Source: Malania oleifera
Lineage: Eukaryota; Streptophyta; Magnoliopsida; Santalales; Ximeniaceae
Direction: 5' to 3'
NCBI RefSeq assembly: GCF_029873635.1
Contig: NC_080418.1
Location: forward strand, 149,785,748-149,849,747
DNA length: 64,000 bases
The position numbers were made by a program, and so were the translations under genes. Shown piece by piece: positions 10,851-23,051 of the stretch. Position 1 is the first letter of the stretch. Every line of letters begins with the position of its first letter. The notes below the pieces were generated by a model. The model did no database searches. It was not told the DNA's origin and saw only the letters and a list, made by a program, of their open reading frames with translations.

Positions 10851-13800
10851 TCCACTCGTTCGACTTTGTAGATGACTCGGGGAGCCTTTCTGCTGTAAAA
10901 TCCGCTAGTACCTGAGCCTTGACCGCGGGCCTCGTTTGATACTGTATGTCGAATTCACTTAATTCTACCGACCACCTCGTCATTCTCCCCGAACTCTCCG
11001 GTCGCTGTAGAATTTGTCTCATGGGCAGGTTTGTTAACACGACAACCCTATGGGCTTGAAAATAGGGTCTTAACTTGCGCGCCGCACAGATGATGGAGAA
11101 GGCGGCTTTTTCCACCATACAATAGTTCTTTTCGGCGCCACTTAACACCTTACTTGTGTAGTATATAGGCTGGTGCTTTCTACCCTCTTGCCGGACCAAG
11201 ACCAAGCTGACGGCATTCTCTGTGGAAGCTATATACAGATAGAGGTCTTCTCCATTCTTTGCTTTTGTCAAGAGAGGAGGGGATCCGAGGTATTGCTTGA
11301 GTTGCTCGAAGGCTACCTCCTGATCTTCCCCCCATTCGAATCCTCCCTTCTTCCGCAGTGCTCTAAAGAAAGGTAAGCCTTTATCTCCTGAGCAGGAGAT
11401 AAATCTACTGAGGGAGGCTATCCTTCCGGTCAGAACTTGTATCTCCTTTTTAGTCCTTGGAGCTTCCATCTCCAGCAGCGCCTGTATTTTATCTGGATTT
11501 GCTTCTATACCTCTGTGAGTTACCATAAAGCCCAGGAATTTACCTGCAGAAACGCCGAACACGCACTTCGAGGGATTCAACCTCATGTGGTACCGACGGA
11601 GGAGCTCGAACGTTTCCCTCAGGTCTTTACAATGTTGCCCTGCTTCCATGCTCTTCACCAACATATCGTCCACATAAGCTTCCATTGTTTTTCCGAGCTG
11701 TTCTTTAAAAATCTTGTTCACTAGCCTCTGGTATGTGGCCCCCGCATTTTTTAGGCCGAAGGGCATCACCCGGTAACAATATAAACCCCTTTCGGTGACG
11801 AAAGAAGTTTTTTCCTCATCGGCGGGACTCATAGGGATTTGGTTGTACCCTGAGTAAGCGTCCATGAAGCTGAGGAGCTCGTGACCCGAGGTCGAATCTA
11901 CTAGCTGATCAATTCGAGGGAGAGGAAAACTGTCCTTTGGGCACGCTTTATTCAAGTCCGTGAAGTCTATGCAGGTGCGCCATTTTCCATTGGGCTTTCT
12001 GACCAGGACCACATTGCTCAGCCATTCGGGGTAGTCCACTTCTCGAACGAAGTTGGCCTGCAACAGTTTCGTCACCTCTTCCTCAATTATTTTGATCCGT
12101 TCCATCGCGAAGCTCCTTTTTTTCTGTTTTACAGGTCGGTGGTTGGGGTTGACCTGCAACCTGTGCTCTATCACAGCAGGGTCGATGCCGGGCATATCTG
12201 CTGCCGACCATGCGAACAAATCAGAGAATTCGTTTAAGAGTTCAGTCAACTCTGCTTTCAAAGTATCGGGCAAGTGATTCCCTATCTGTACACTTCTTTC
12301 GTGGTGGCCTTGCAGTGGTATGTGTTTGATATCTTCGTGTAATGTACTGATCTGGGGATACTCTCCTCTGACCTCCAGGTCTTCCACTGTAAGAGCTTCT
12401 TTGGCCTCCATCTTCCCTTTTAAGGCCATTACGTAGCAACTCCGAGCAGCGGCCTGATCTCCTTTGGCATATCCTATTCCTTGTGGTGTAGGGAACTTAA
12501 CTTTGAGGTGGTATGTTGATGTTACCGCTCGAACTGTGTTAAGGAATGGACGACCCAAGATGACATTGTATACCGAAGGTCGGTCAACCACTAGGAACTC
12601 TGTCAACGTTGTTACCTGCTGTGGGGTCGTTCCTATTGTCACTGGTAAAGTGATGGTTCCCAAGGGGTGAACAGTGTCTCCCCCAAATCCTACCAAAGGG
12701 GTCGAGACGGGCTTCAATCGCTCCTTGCCAATCTTCATCCCTACCAAGACCGACCAGAACATGATGTTGGCCGAGCTCCCGTTGTCTACCAGTATACGTC
12801 TCACCAGGTAATTGGCTACGAGTAGGGAGAGCACTAGTGCGTCATCATGCGGTTGCTGTACTCCCTCTTCATCTCCGCTGTCAAAGGTTATGGCGTCACC
12901 TTTTTTATTTCGTTTGCTACTGGTTTCCCCCTTTTCTATAGTCAGCACCTGTTTGGCATATCTTTTGCGTGCACTTCCACTATCTCCTCCACTGGCGGAT
13001 CCTCCGAAGATCACCGCAATTTCCCCAATAGCTTGCTCTTCCTTCTCTTTTGCGCCGTGCCTCCTCTGCTCGATTGGTTCTCTTTGTGAATTTTCTTTCT
13101 TGACAAATCTTGATAGATGTCCCCTTCTTATTAGGACTTCGATTTCTTTCTTCAGCTGAATGTATTCTTCTGTGTCATGGCCGTGATCCCTATGGAATGC
13201 GCAGAACTTGGACATGTTCCGCTTATGTAGAGGCGTTCGCATAGGTTCAGGCCATGAGACGTAGTCCTTCTTTTTGATCCGCATTAGCAACTCTGAGCGC
13301 GGTACATTTAGAGGTGTGTAGGTGGAGAACTTGTTATGTTGTCCTCTACTCTTTTGACCTGTTTGCAGCGCACTAGTTTCGTGCCTTTTTGTAGGTCTAT
13401 ACGCGTCTTCGGATTCTCTGCCGTTGTTTCTCCTTTTCCGCTCCAGACGATTTCCTCTTGTATCCATCATCTCCTCCAGGTTAATGTATTTCTCTGCTCG
13501 AATCATTAGCTCCCCCATGTCCACGGGAGGTTTTTTCCCAAGGGAGTATAAGAAGCTTCCGGGTTGGAGAGCCGTTGTCAGGGCGGCCAAGGCTACCCCC
13601 ATGTCCAAGTTGCGGATTTCTAAGGTCGCTGTGTTGAAACGGTGCATAAAGTTCTTTAAAGTCTCCCGGTCCCCTTGCACCATATTCATTAGATGGCCTG
13701 TTGTTTTGGCAACTCTCCGGCTACTAAGGAAGTGGCCGATGAACATTTGCTCCATCCCTTGGAAGGAACCAACAGATCCTGGTCGAAGAGTTCGATACCA

Positions 13801-14403
13801 GTCTCTGGCGGTACCCTTAAGGGTGGTAGCAAACGCTCGGCACATGATGGCGTCCGGAGCCCCTTGCAGCTGCATTAACATTTTGAAATTTTCCAGGTGA
13901 TCAATGGGGTCAGACAAACCTTCGTATCTTTCAAAGGTGGGCATCTTGAATCTGCTGGGCAATGGAGCTTCCATGATCTCTTTGCTGAACGGAGATTCCG
14001 CGCATTTTAGGGATGTTTCCCCATGGTAGGGCCTGGTTCTGCCCTCTTTCATCATCTTCTCTATGTAATCTATCTTCTTTATTCTTTCCTCGAGCTCGGT
14101 GGATCTTTGTTGATTGACGTCCACGCTGTTTGCATCTTCTACCTTCTTGCTGGGTTGAGTTTTCTCTTCTTTCTCCCTTAGTTCGTCAGCTTGTTGATCT
14201 GCGCTGGGTTTCTTTTGCGGTTGGGGAAGGACGTGCCCCTCTTGACTCTTCTGTTGTAAGAGTTGGTTGAGCATGTCCTTCATTTCCTTCTGGAAGGCAA
14301 GGAACTCCTCCCTACTGACACCAGATGAATCGGAGGTCCATTGGATGGATTCGGATGGTTCTTTGTTATCAGGGAAGGAGGTGGAATTGCGTGAGGTCGG
14401 CAT
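10756..14403 (-). CDS. Tat element gag-protease-RT-RNase H polyprotein
   Basis: One uninterrupted frame of 1215 residues. In order: an acidic, charged N-terminus; the Ty3-type gag domain at about residues 150-320; a CAFHRDHGHD zinc-knuckle-like motif near 401-410; the protease site VDNGSSAN near 539-546; reverse transcriptase at about 770-960 with the catalytic YVDD at 910-913; a first RNase H at about 1015-1160; and the start of a second, archaeal-type RNase H (LHVDGSSN near 1186). The gag and RT sequences are of the Tat lineage. The products form the virus-like particle and copy the element RNA. The start codon lies 73 bases inside the 5' LTR, so the leader is short. Confidence 0.93.
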   Translation of the reverse strand: MPTSRNSTSFPDNKEPSESIQWTSDSSGVSREEFLAFQKEMKDMLNQLLQQKSQEGHVLPQPQKKPSADQQADELREKEEKTQPSKKVEDANSVDVNQQRSTELEERIKKIDYIEKMMKEGRTRPYHGETSLKCAESPFSKEIMEAPLPSRFKMPTFERYEGLSDPIDHLENFKMLMQLQGAPDAIMCRAFATTLKGTARDWYRTLRPGSVGSFQGMEQMFIGHFLSSRRVAKTTGHLMNMVQGDRETLKNFMHRFNTATLEIRNLDMGVALAALTTALQPGSFLYSLGKKPPVDMGELMIRAEKYINLEEMMDTRGNRLERKRRNNGRESEDAYRPTKRHETSALQTGQKSRGQHNKFSTYTPLNVPRSELLMRIKKKDYVSWPEPMRTPLHKRNMSKFCAFHRDHGHDTEEYIQLKKEIEVLIRRGHLSRFVKKENSQREPIEQRRHGAKEKEEQAIGEIAVIFGGSASGGDSGSARKRYAKQVLTIEKGETSSKRNKKGDAITFDSGDEEGVQQPHDDALVLSLLVANYLVRRILVDNGSSANIMFWSVLVGMKIGKERLKPVSTPLVGFGGDTVHPLGTITLPVTIGTTPQQVTTLTEFLVVDRPSVYNVILGRPFLNTVRAVTSTYHLKVKFPTPQGIGYAKGDQAAARSCYVMALKGKMEAKEALTVEDLEVRGEYPQISTLHEDIKHIPLQGHHERSVQIGNHLPDTLKAELTELLNEFSDLFAWSAADMPGIDPAVIEHRLQVNPNHRPVKQKKRSFAMERIKIIEEEVTKLLQANFVREVDYPEWLSNVVLVRKPNGKWRTCIDFTDLNKACPKDSFPLPRIDQLVDSTSGHELLSFMDAYSGYNQIPMSPADEEKTSFVTERGLYCYRVMPFGLKNAGATYQRLVNKIFKEQLGKTMEAYVDDMLVKSMEAGQHCKDLRETFELLRRYHMRLNPSKCVFGVSAGKFLGFMVTHRGIEANPDKIQALLEMEAPRTKKEIQVLTGRIASLSRFISCSGDKGLPFFRALRKKGGFEWGEDQEVAFEQLKQYLGSPPLLTKAKNGEDLYLYIASTENAVSLVLVRQEGRKHQPIYYTSKVLSGAEKNYCMVEKAAFSIICAARKLRPYFQAHRVVVLTNLPMRQILQRPESSGRMTRWSVELSEFDIQYQTRPAVKAQVLADFTAERLPESSTKSNEWTLHVDGSSNAAGGGELVSSFLTWRATKLSLP

Positions 14404-14476
14404 TGCTTGAATGTTTGAAAGTCAAGAGCAAGATAATATTGCTTCCTAAAAGTGACTTCCCACAGACGGCGCCAAC

Positions 14477-14909
14477 TGTTGCGGGGTAAAAATATGGTTA
14501 GGGTGCTCCTTCGACTCTCGTTGACCTGAAAGGAGAAAATAAAGGCTTGGAGGACCCGGGGTGTACTCCGGGGGGCCACTCCGATGCCTAAGTAAGGGAA
14601 ATACTTTTAGAAAGGCTGAATGCAACAGTATAATTGTGTTGAATGACTTACCTTTGCTTGCATCCCCAGTCCCTACTTATAGGGGCTTGAGTTGACCATT
14701 GGTTGGCTCAGATTTATTGCGTGGGGGCGTGAATCGCTCTTCAGCCATAAGTGCGTGCGCCTGTTACTCTGTTTTTAAGGGCGTCGGCGTGAATCTCTCC
14801 TTCTCTTTATTAGGTCGGAGCCAATCACTCGTCAGAAAGTCAGACTTGGAGAAAGTATGAGACAGGCGTTGACCTGCCCTTATTAGCGTGATTTATTATG
14901 GACATATCA
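14477..14909 (-). repeat. 5' LTR of the Tat element
   Basis: Same length and borders as 5150-5582. The primer binding site lies at its inner edge, which fixes the minus-strand polarity. Confidence 0.95.
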
Positions 14910-14914
14910 GCTGC

Positions 14915-15332
14915 AATGCAAACATGAGTTTTTCATTCAAATTATATAGAACTTTGTTCTTTACGAATTTACTTTAACTAATCAATCATCCTAAAAAAAA
15001 AAAAATACTTGTAATGTAACTAATTTTTTTGGGGGTAGATTTTACCCTTTAAGTAGGAATTTTTATATTAAGTTTACTACCCAATAGTCCCATGTCATAA
15101 TATACATATTTCACTAAAATAGTTTGACTAAAATTGAAAATTTTAATTGAAATCATTCAAAATTTGAAAATAAAATTAATTGTTTAAAACGTGAGAGTGA
15201 TTGTCGTTACAATCAAAGAGAAGCCAAAGTTTTGGGAAAAGAAGAAGGGTTACATTGAATCAATTAGGGTTTTACGAGAGAAGGTTTACATTGAATCAAT
15301 TAGGGTTTTACAAGAGATAAAAGGACTTATAT
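14915..15332. other. AT-rich spacer with a short tandem repeat
   Basis: No gene is seen. Two adjacent 36-bp copies (about 15247-15318) share CATTGAATCAATTAGGG. Confidence 0.5.
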
Positions 15333-16149
15333 TGTGATGTCCCAAACCCACCAGGTGGGGCTCGTATGTCACGTGTTCCATTTACCTGTATCTGACACTA
15401 TATCATCAATTAAACAGCGGAAAAATAAACTAACTTCCTTTATAACATACGAGAGTTCTATATATAAATATCCCAAAAGAGTATTTTCCAAACAACTAGT
15501 ATTCACAAACATATATACCTCTTAGAAAACTTAAATGAAACCCAAAATATACATAAAAAATCTATACCCTCTCTCTCTCTAAAAAACGCTATGCCAGCCC
15601 TGAGCTCACTGAGCTCGATCACACGGAGGTCCTAAAAAAGATGAAATTCATATCAGGTGAGACACATCTCAGTAAGACAGAATAAATTAACACCAGTGTG
15701 TGACTAACATGAGGTTTGTGTATATTTATATAATCATCATTTATAAAAGTATCACAGTTATGAAACCATTCTCTGTCCCTACTCACACACATGCAGAATA
15801 TTTTACCAATAAGAGTTCCAAGGGATTGAGGTGATTACCCGCCCATACCATTAGCACCCCTCTGCTTTGATACCTTATGCAACTTATAGCTACAACTAAA
15901 GCATATCAGGGCACTTATCTTACTCAGTAATCTCTCAGGTGATTCGTTTATCTCGTACACACACACATTAACACAAATATTTACTGGCAGAAGTTCCTGA
16001 GAATAGGGAAGATTACCCGCCCATACAATAGCTTCCCTCTGCCCTAATATGTTATGCAGCTCAGTATGGCTACATCAGATACTAATCAGGGCACTCGCCT
16101 TTCTCAACAAGCTCTCGGGCGGAGTGTACACTTCACCCCAAATAAATAT
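15333..16149 (-). repeat. LTR fragment of a Tekay/Del-type element, host of the next insertion
   Basis: Begins TGTGATGTCCC, like the reverse of a GGGACGTTACA-type LTR end, and carries a CAGCGGAAAAA block as in the other LTRs of this nest. Stretches with GATTACCCGCCCATAC match, in reverse, the solo LTR at 31700-32060. The element at 16150-24944 is inserted in it; its AATAT target duplication occurs on both sides. Confidence 0.65.
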
Positions 16150-18008
16150 TGTCATGCCCCGAACCCCGAAATGGGACCTAAGGGTAAAAATATAATCTAA
16201 TCTGTCCTTGTATCTGATAAAACATCCAAAGATACAATACAATGGATGAGGGTCCGACCTCGTGGGGTTCCTAGGCACCCTAAACACATCCAAACACAAT
16301 TATATACGCAGCGGAAAAAGGTCATTCTATTACAACATATACAGTACCATACCAGAGTCTATACAAGAGCAGAGCATGACTCTATCAAAACATACAAACA
16401 GGTGCCCAAATACGTCTCAAAATGGCAACCCACCAAAAATACAGTCCTAGCACTTACCCAAGCACTAAACGTAGTACACCGGCCACTATGCTCCCTAGAC
16501 CAGGACGCTAGTTCTGGTTACTCGAAGTACCTGTAAAAATGTAAGTACAACAGGGGTGAGACACCTCTCAGTAAGGAAGAACACAGGTTATATCGGTGTG
16601 TGACATTTAAGTGTTATTATGATACAACGTACATGCAGTTCAATGCAGTCTAGTACTAGTTTACACAGTGCATACACGCACACGCACACATGATCAACAA
16701 ACCCAATGTCGTCACACCCATCGGCCTGAAGCCGGTCCGCGACAATCTAGAGTTGGCCCGTAGCCAACCTGCAAGGCACGGTGCCACCCGCACATGGCTA
16801 GTCCTCGACTCCCATGGCATTGTACCGGCTCATAACTGGTGGATCCACACCTTTCAGCCTGATCTGTAAGAATAGGCTCACGCCCTCGGATATAAAGCCG
16901 GACACTCTTGCCCATATGGCAGGTGGTAAAATACACACCCTCAGATATAGAGCCGAACACTCTTGCCCACATGGCAGGCGATAAACACACGCCCTCGGAT
17001 ATAGAGCCGGACACTCTCAGTACTTGGAACAATTTCGGAATCGCGTTCCTACTAGCATTTCAACATATCACACACACATGCAAGCTCATATAACCAAACA
17101 AACCACACCCATTTGGTAATCTAAAATATGATTTTCCAAAAAAATACAGTTTAAACAAAGTCAAGGCACGACCATCCCAATATCACAATATAAATCACCA
17201 TATACCCACAATTTTCAACAAAACCAGGGATGCAGCCCGTCGCCCCCTTTTTCTCAAAACTATAATAATGAAAAACCCATCATTTTCCCTGTTAGATCCC
17301 CCCAAATGAGTAGCCAAAACACACACAGGACCGTGGACCACAATTCCATCGAGTCCGATTTCAAAAATAACCAATATAAACATAGTTCCCCTTACCTTTT
17401 CCCCGAATACCAAATCCTAAACTCCAAGGCTCCTAATCAGCGAACCGAGTTCCGAAACCCACAAATCACAATACAGAATATGTTCACAACACAGTTCCCT
17501 ACAAAACTATCGGATTAGAATTGAAAACCGAGCCTTACCTCGATTTTTTTCCAAAACCCAAAAATCTTCGAAACGAAATTCCAATTCGTAGAACTTGTAG
17601 AGAATCCTTCCACGATCCTCGTGGTAACTTCCGATTCTTGATTCCAACAATGATCGGCGAAGAAATCTAGAGAGAGAGAGAGTTTTAGAGAGAGAGAGAG
17701 AGAGATATTTGAAGTTACTTAGTGAGGAAGTAAAGGAAATTCCTATTTATAGCCCTTTAACCCAGCCCAATTCGTCGACGAAATGGCATACTCGTTGATG
17801 AATCTTTCATTACCTTCGTCGACGAATTGGTGGCCTCGTCGACGAATCTGAGATCACCGATTTTTTCAAAACTCTTCAGCTTCTCCTCGTCGATGAGAAG
17901 AACAAAGGCTTCGTCAACGAAATCTAGCTTCGTTGACAAAATATGCCAAATTCCCAATTTGCCCCTCTTATTTATTTAAACCCAGTTATCATGGTTCGGG
18001 TTCTTACA
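16150..18008 (-). repeat. 3' LTR of the Tekay/Del-type element
   Basis: Begins TGTCATGCCCC and ends TTCTTACA on the plus strand. It contains a (GA)n tract near 17668-17703 and about seven TCGTCGACGA-like palindromes at 17771-17940. Confidence 0.9.
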
Positions 18009-18278
18009 ATCTCCCCTCCTTACAAAAATTTCGTCCTTGAAATTTGCCATCTCTCATTCCCAGATTCATACATACAATCGAAACCATATACGAACTACTA
18101 ACAAGAAACTGGCGACTACTACAGCGTAGTTCCATCATACACATACACATACACACCCTCACTTATGACGGAGGAATACCGTGGTTACATATACAACAAT
18201 CTCAGGAGTTCACAGTACACACACACTCCTAACGACTAACCACCTATCCCAATCTAGAGTAGGATCATGTACAAGTGC

Positions 18279-21200
18279 TCAAAACAACTGTGGATACTTA
18301 CGGCGTATTTCCGTTTCCAGTTCCCAAGAAGCTTCCTCAACCTCATGGTTTTGCCAGAATACCTTCACTAACGGTATCTCTTTGGTACGAAGCTTCTGAA
18401 CTTTACGGGCTAGAACCTGAACAGGTATCTCCTCATATGCTAAAGTATCCCCAATTTCCAACTCATCATAACTAATAACATGCGAAGGATCCAACACATA
18501 ACTCCTCAACATAGATACATGAAACACATTGTGGACCCTCGAAAGTGCTGGAGGTAATGCAATCCTGTAGGCTACCAGACCCACTCGCTCAAGTACCTCA
18601 AATGGTCCGATATACCTCGGGCTCAGCTTGCCCTTCCTCCCAAATCTCATCACTCCTTTCATTGGAGCAATACGCAGAAATACCTTACCTCCCACTTCAA
18701 ACACTAACTCACGGCGGCGAACATTTGCGTAACTCTTCTGCTGACTCTGAGCTGATCTAATCCTCTCCCGGATCAAACCCACCTTCTCTAACACCTGCTG
18801 CACAAGTTCAGGTCCTAACATCTGACGTTCACCAACCTCATCCCAACACAAAGGAGATCGACACCTTCGACCTTACAATGCCTCGAACGGTGCCATCCCG
18901 ATACTAGACTTGAAGCTGTTGTTATAAGCGAACTCTACAAGTGGCATAAACTGTATCCAGCTACCACCGAAGTCTAACACACAAGCTCATAACATATCTT
19001 CCAAAATCTGTATCGTCCTCTCCGACTGTTCATCAGTCTGGGGGTTGAATGTTGTACTGAAAGTAAGTTTCGTCCCCAATGCCTCCTGCAAACTCATCCA
19101 GAATCGAGAAGTAAACCTCAGATATCGATATGACACAATGGACACCGATAGCCCGTGCATTCTCATAATCTTATGCACATACAAATCTTCTAGCCTATTC
19201 AAAGGATAGCCAACTTTCATCAGTATGAAATGGGCATATTTCGTCAATCTATCCATAATCACCCAAATAACATTCTGCTCGTGAAGCGCTGGTGGCAAAT
19301 CGCTCACAAAATCCATGGAAATATGCTCCCATTTCCACACTGGAATAGGCAAAGGCTGCAATGGCCCTATCGGCCTCTGATGTTCAACTTTCACCTGTTG
19401 ACACATCAGACACTGCTCCACGAACTGAGTAATTTGCCTCTTCATACCAGACCACCTGAAAGTCTCGCGTAAGTCCCGATACATCTTCGTACTACCAGGA
19501 TGTATCGCATACATAGAACGATGCGCCTCCCCTAGAATCGTCCTCCTAATCTCATCATTGTTTGGAAGACACAGTCTGGTCCCAAACCTCAACACACCTC
19601 CCTCGGAGATGTTAAACTCCGTAGTCAGTCCCTGCTGTACCGTTTCCATAATCTCTGCCAACTCTGCATCACTAGCCTGCGTGGCTTTTATACGCTCAAA
19701 CAAGGTCAGTTGGATCACCAAGATAGCAATGAAAGCTTGATGATCACCGGACACCAACTCCACGCCAAGGCTTTCCAGATCCCGCCTGACATAATGCTGC
19801 GCTACAACTGCAGTTACTGTTACATGCTATGACTTCCGACTCAATGCATCTGCTACCACATTAGCCTTTTCTGGGTGATAATTGATCATGCAATCGTAGT
19901 CCTTAATCAACTCTAGCCACTACTTCTGTCTCATATTCAACTTCTTTTGTGTGAAGAAATACCTGAGACTCTTATAGTCAGTGAAGATCTCACGCTGCAC
20001 CCCGTACAAATAGTGTCGCCAGATCTTCAGTGCATATACAACAATAGCTAGCTCCAAATCATGCGTAGGATAGTTCTTCTCATATTCCTTCAGTTGCCAA
20101 GAAGCATACGCCACTACCTTACCTTGCTGCATAAGCACACATCCCAAGCCTTTCATAGATGCATCGCTATAAATCACAAACCCACTATCCCCCGAAGGAA
20201 TGGTCAACACTGGAGCAATAATCAGCCGGTGCTTCAACTCCTAAAAGCTCTGTTCGTAATCACTGGTCCACTCAAACTGCACTCCTTTCCAGATCAATCG
20301 AGTCAAAGGTCCAGACAGTTTAGAGAAACCCTCTACGAATCGATGATAGTAACTTGCCAGTACCAAAAAACTCCGAACCTCCTGCACATTCTTCGTCCTT
20401 ACCCAGTCGACCACAGCTTCAATCTTGCTAGGATCAACTGATATACCATCCCCAGTAACCACATGGCCTAAGAACGCAATCTAACTCAACCAGAACTCAC
20501 ACTTCTTCAGCTTAGCATACAGCTTCTTCTCCTGCAGAGTTTGTAACACTAACCTCAAATGTTCCACATGCTCTTCCGTACTCCTCGAGTATACCAGAAT
20601 GTTATCAATGAACACCAACACAAACCGATCCAAGTACTCATGGAAAACCCTATTCATCAGATCCATGAACACCGCCAGAGCATTCGTCAACCCAAAAGGC
20701 ATGACTAAGAACTCATAGTGGCTATATCTGGTTCGGAGAGCAATCTTCGCTACATCCTCCAATTTGACCCTCACCTGATAATATCTTGACCACAAGTCGA
20801 TCTTTGAAAAGACTCGCGTTCCCTGCAACTGGTCAAAGATCATCTATACGAGGTAAAGGATAGTGATTTTTCACAGTCACCTTGTTAATCTCACGGTAAT
20901 CAATACACATCCGCATCGAACCATCCTTCTTTTTCACAAACAATACTGGAGCTCCCCAGGGCGAAACACTAGGTCGAATGAAACCCCTGTCCAGTAATTC
21001 TTGCAGCTGCTCCTTCAACTCCCAAAATTCTGCTAGAGCCATCCGGTACGGAGCTTTAGAGATCGGTGCCTTACTAGGCAGCAACTCTATCGCAAACTCC
21101 ACCTCACAATCTGGAGGTAAACCGGGTAAATCATCTGGAAACACATCTGAAAACTCGCTAACTATCTGAATATCCTTGAGTCTCAACTCATCCCACGGCA

Positions 21201-22730
21201 GTTCCTTCATACAAACTAGATACCCCTAACATCCGTCTAAGAGTAGCCTCCTCGCCTGTAGTGCTGACAGAATATGTGGTGTTAAATGCACACACAATCC
21301 CACCAATTCATATTCCTGCTCCCCAGGAGGTCTAAACACTACTACCTTCCTACGACAGTCGATCACAGCATAACTGGAGAACAATCAATCCATCCCCAGA
21401 ATGATATCAAACCCCGACATGTCATATACCATAAGATTCACCGGTAGCAGCTTCTCCTGAATTTCCACTAGGCAGTCTACCAACATATTCCTATAGAAAG
21501 ATACACTTCTAAATGGCATAGTAAAAGATAACACCTCATTCATGTCTCGGGTCTCAAACCCACACCGTCCCACAAAATTTACTGACACAAAGGAATGGGT
21601 TGCACCCGAATCAAACAAAACAGAAGCTTTATTCGAAAGCAATAACAAGGTACCTGTCACCACGTTACCTGCATGCTCAGCATCTGCTAAAGTAAAAGAA
21701 TATACTCTGGCCGGAATTGTATTTGTTTGAACAGTTCCCCGAGGTATCTGATTGCTTCCTTGGTTCTCGCTGATTGCAGGTGCATCTCACTTCGGTGCAC
21801 GGCAATCACGAGACATGTGGCCTGGCCGACCACAATTGTAGCAGTTACCCCCAAATGACCAGCACTCACCCTCGTGCCACCTGTGGCATCTGGTACAACG
21901 ACCACTTGTCTGGCTCATCTAAGAATCCTGGTGCTCAGTATTCTGACGATAACCCGACCCTTACTCCTCTTCTTCCACGATCCTTGACGAGATCCTGTCT
22001 GAGAACCACAAGGTACTATCCTCTTCCTCGATTCCTGATCCACCTCATCCTCTCGGATACCAGTCTCAATCACTGTGGCTTTATCCACCAACACCGAGAA
22101 CTCGCGGATCTGAAGCATACCCACCAGTTTGCGAACATCCTTCCTCAAACCCTTCACGAACCTCCGAGTCTTCTCATACTCGCTTGAGATCATACATGGT
22201 GCAAAACAGGACAACTCTATGTATCGAGCTGCATACCCCTGCACCGTCAAACTCCCCCGATTCAGAGTAGAAAACTCATCTGCCTTCGCATCGCGTACGG
22301 AAGCCGAAAAGTATTTGTCGAAGAACACCTCCTTGAATCTGCTCCACGTCATCTCCTTAGGACTGGCTCTCTACTTCTCCAGCAGACTCACCGCAATCCA
22401 CCATCGATCCGCCTTCCTAGACAGTTGGAAAGTAGCATAGAGGACTCATTGCTTATCCGTGCAGTGCAGGACTTCTAGAATCCTCTCAGTCTTCTCCATC
22501 TAGACCTCTACTGTCGTTGGGTCAGGTCCTCTAGAGAATGTCGGAGAATGCATGCGTGTGAACCTCTCAATGGTGCACCTCGCAGCAGTAGGAGAGCGCT
22601 CGTGTCTCCTCACACTCCGCTCGATCTCCCGTAAAACCTGTCTCGTCAAACCTCAAGGCATAGAAGGGGACTCATCACTCGCAGTATCCTTGGAGCCACT
22701 TCCTAGGTCATTATCCTTGGGCTCCATTCT
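18279..22730 (-). pseudogene. gag-pol remains of the Tekay/Del-type element
   Basis: Approximate regions on the minus strand: gag 21900-22730, protease 21380-21670, reverse transcriptase 20480-21210, RNase H 19860-20460, integrase 18890-19770 and chromodomain-like tail 18279-18600. The tail reads PLVKVFWQNHEVEEASWE, close to the FLVKWxG...E.SWE core by which chromoviruses bind histone marks and steer integration. The whole is broken in many places and cannot yield a polyprotein. Confidence 0.85.
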
Positions 22731-23051
22731 ATAACACAATAGGAATTTATCAGTATCCCTACAACACATACAGTTAACACAACGATCTACACTAATCGTG
22801 TTAACTACTCCTTTCCAGGTTTAGGTCTGTCCTATTACACCGACATGAAAGTCATCAATGATCTGCCCTGCTTTTACTGGAATCGTCATCCCAGGAAAAA
22901 CATGGAATATAGTCGACAAATCCCGGTCTAGCAACCGAACAACTCTCAACCAACTTTACCTATATCCACATCCTATACTATGGTATGTACTCATAACTAA
23001 GCCTAACCAAGTTTACAAGATCTAGTAACCTAGTTAGCTTTGATACCAAGC

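Larger units (their letters stand above)
5150..14909 (-). mobile_element. Ty3/Gypsy LTR retrotransposon, Tat lineage, very young
   Basis: A 9.76-kb element with 433-bp LTRs and a perfect target duplication GCTGC (5145-5149 and 14910-14914). Gag-pol runs on the minus strand, so the right LTR is the 5' LTR. The primer binding site (14461-14476, beginning TGGCGCC after two bases on the minus strand) and a polypurine tract (5583-5598) lie next to the LTRs as expected. Tat features are a pol with two RNase H domains, the second of archaeal type, and an extra open frame antisense to pol near the 3' end. The LTRs show one visible difference in 433 positions, which at usual plant rates means on the order of 0.1 million years. 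Gag to RNase H looks whole. The integrase zone is broken in several places, so the copy is probably not autonomous. It is far more GC-rich than the flanking DNA. Confidence 0.95.
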
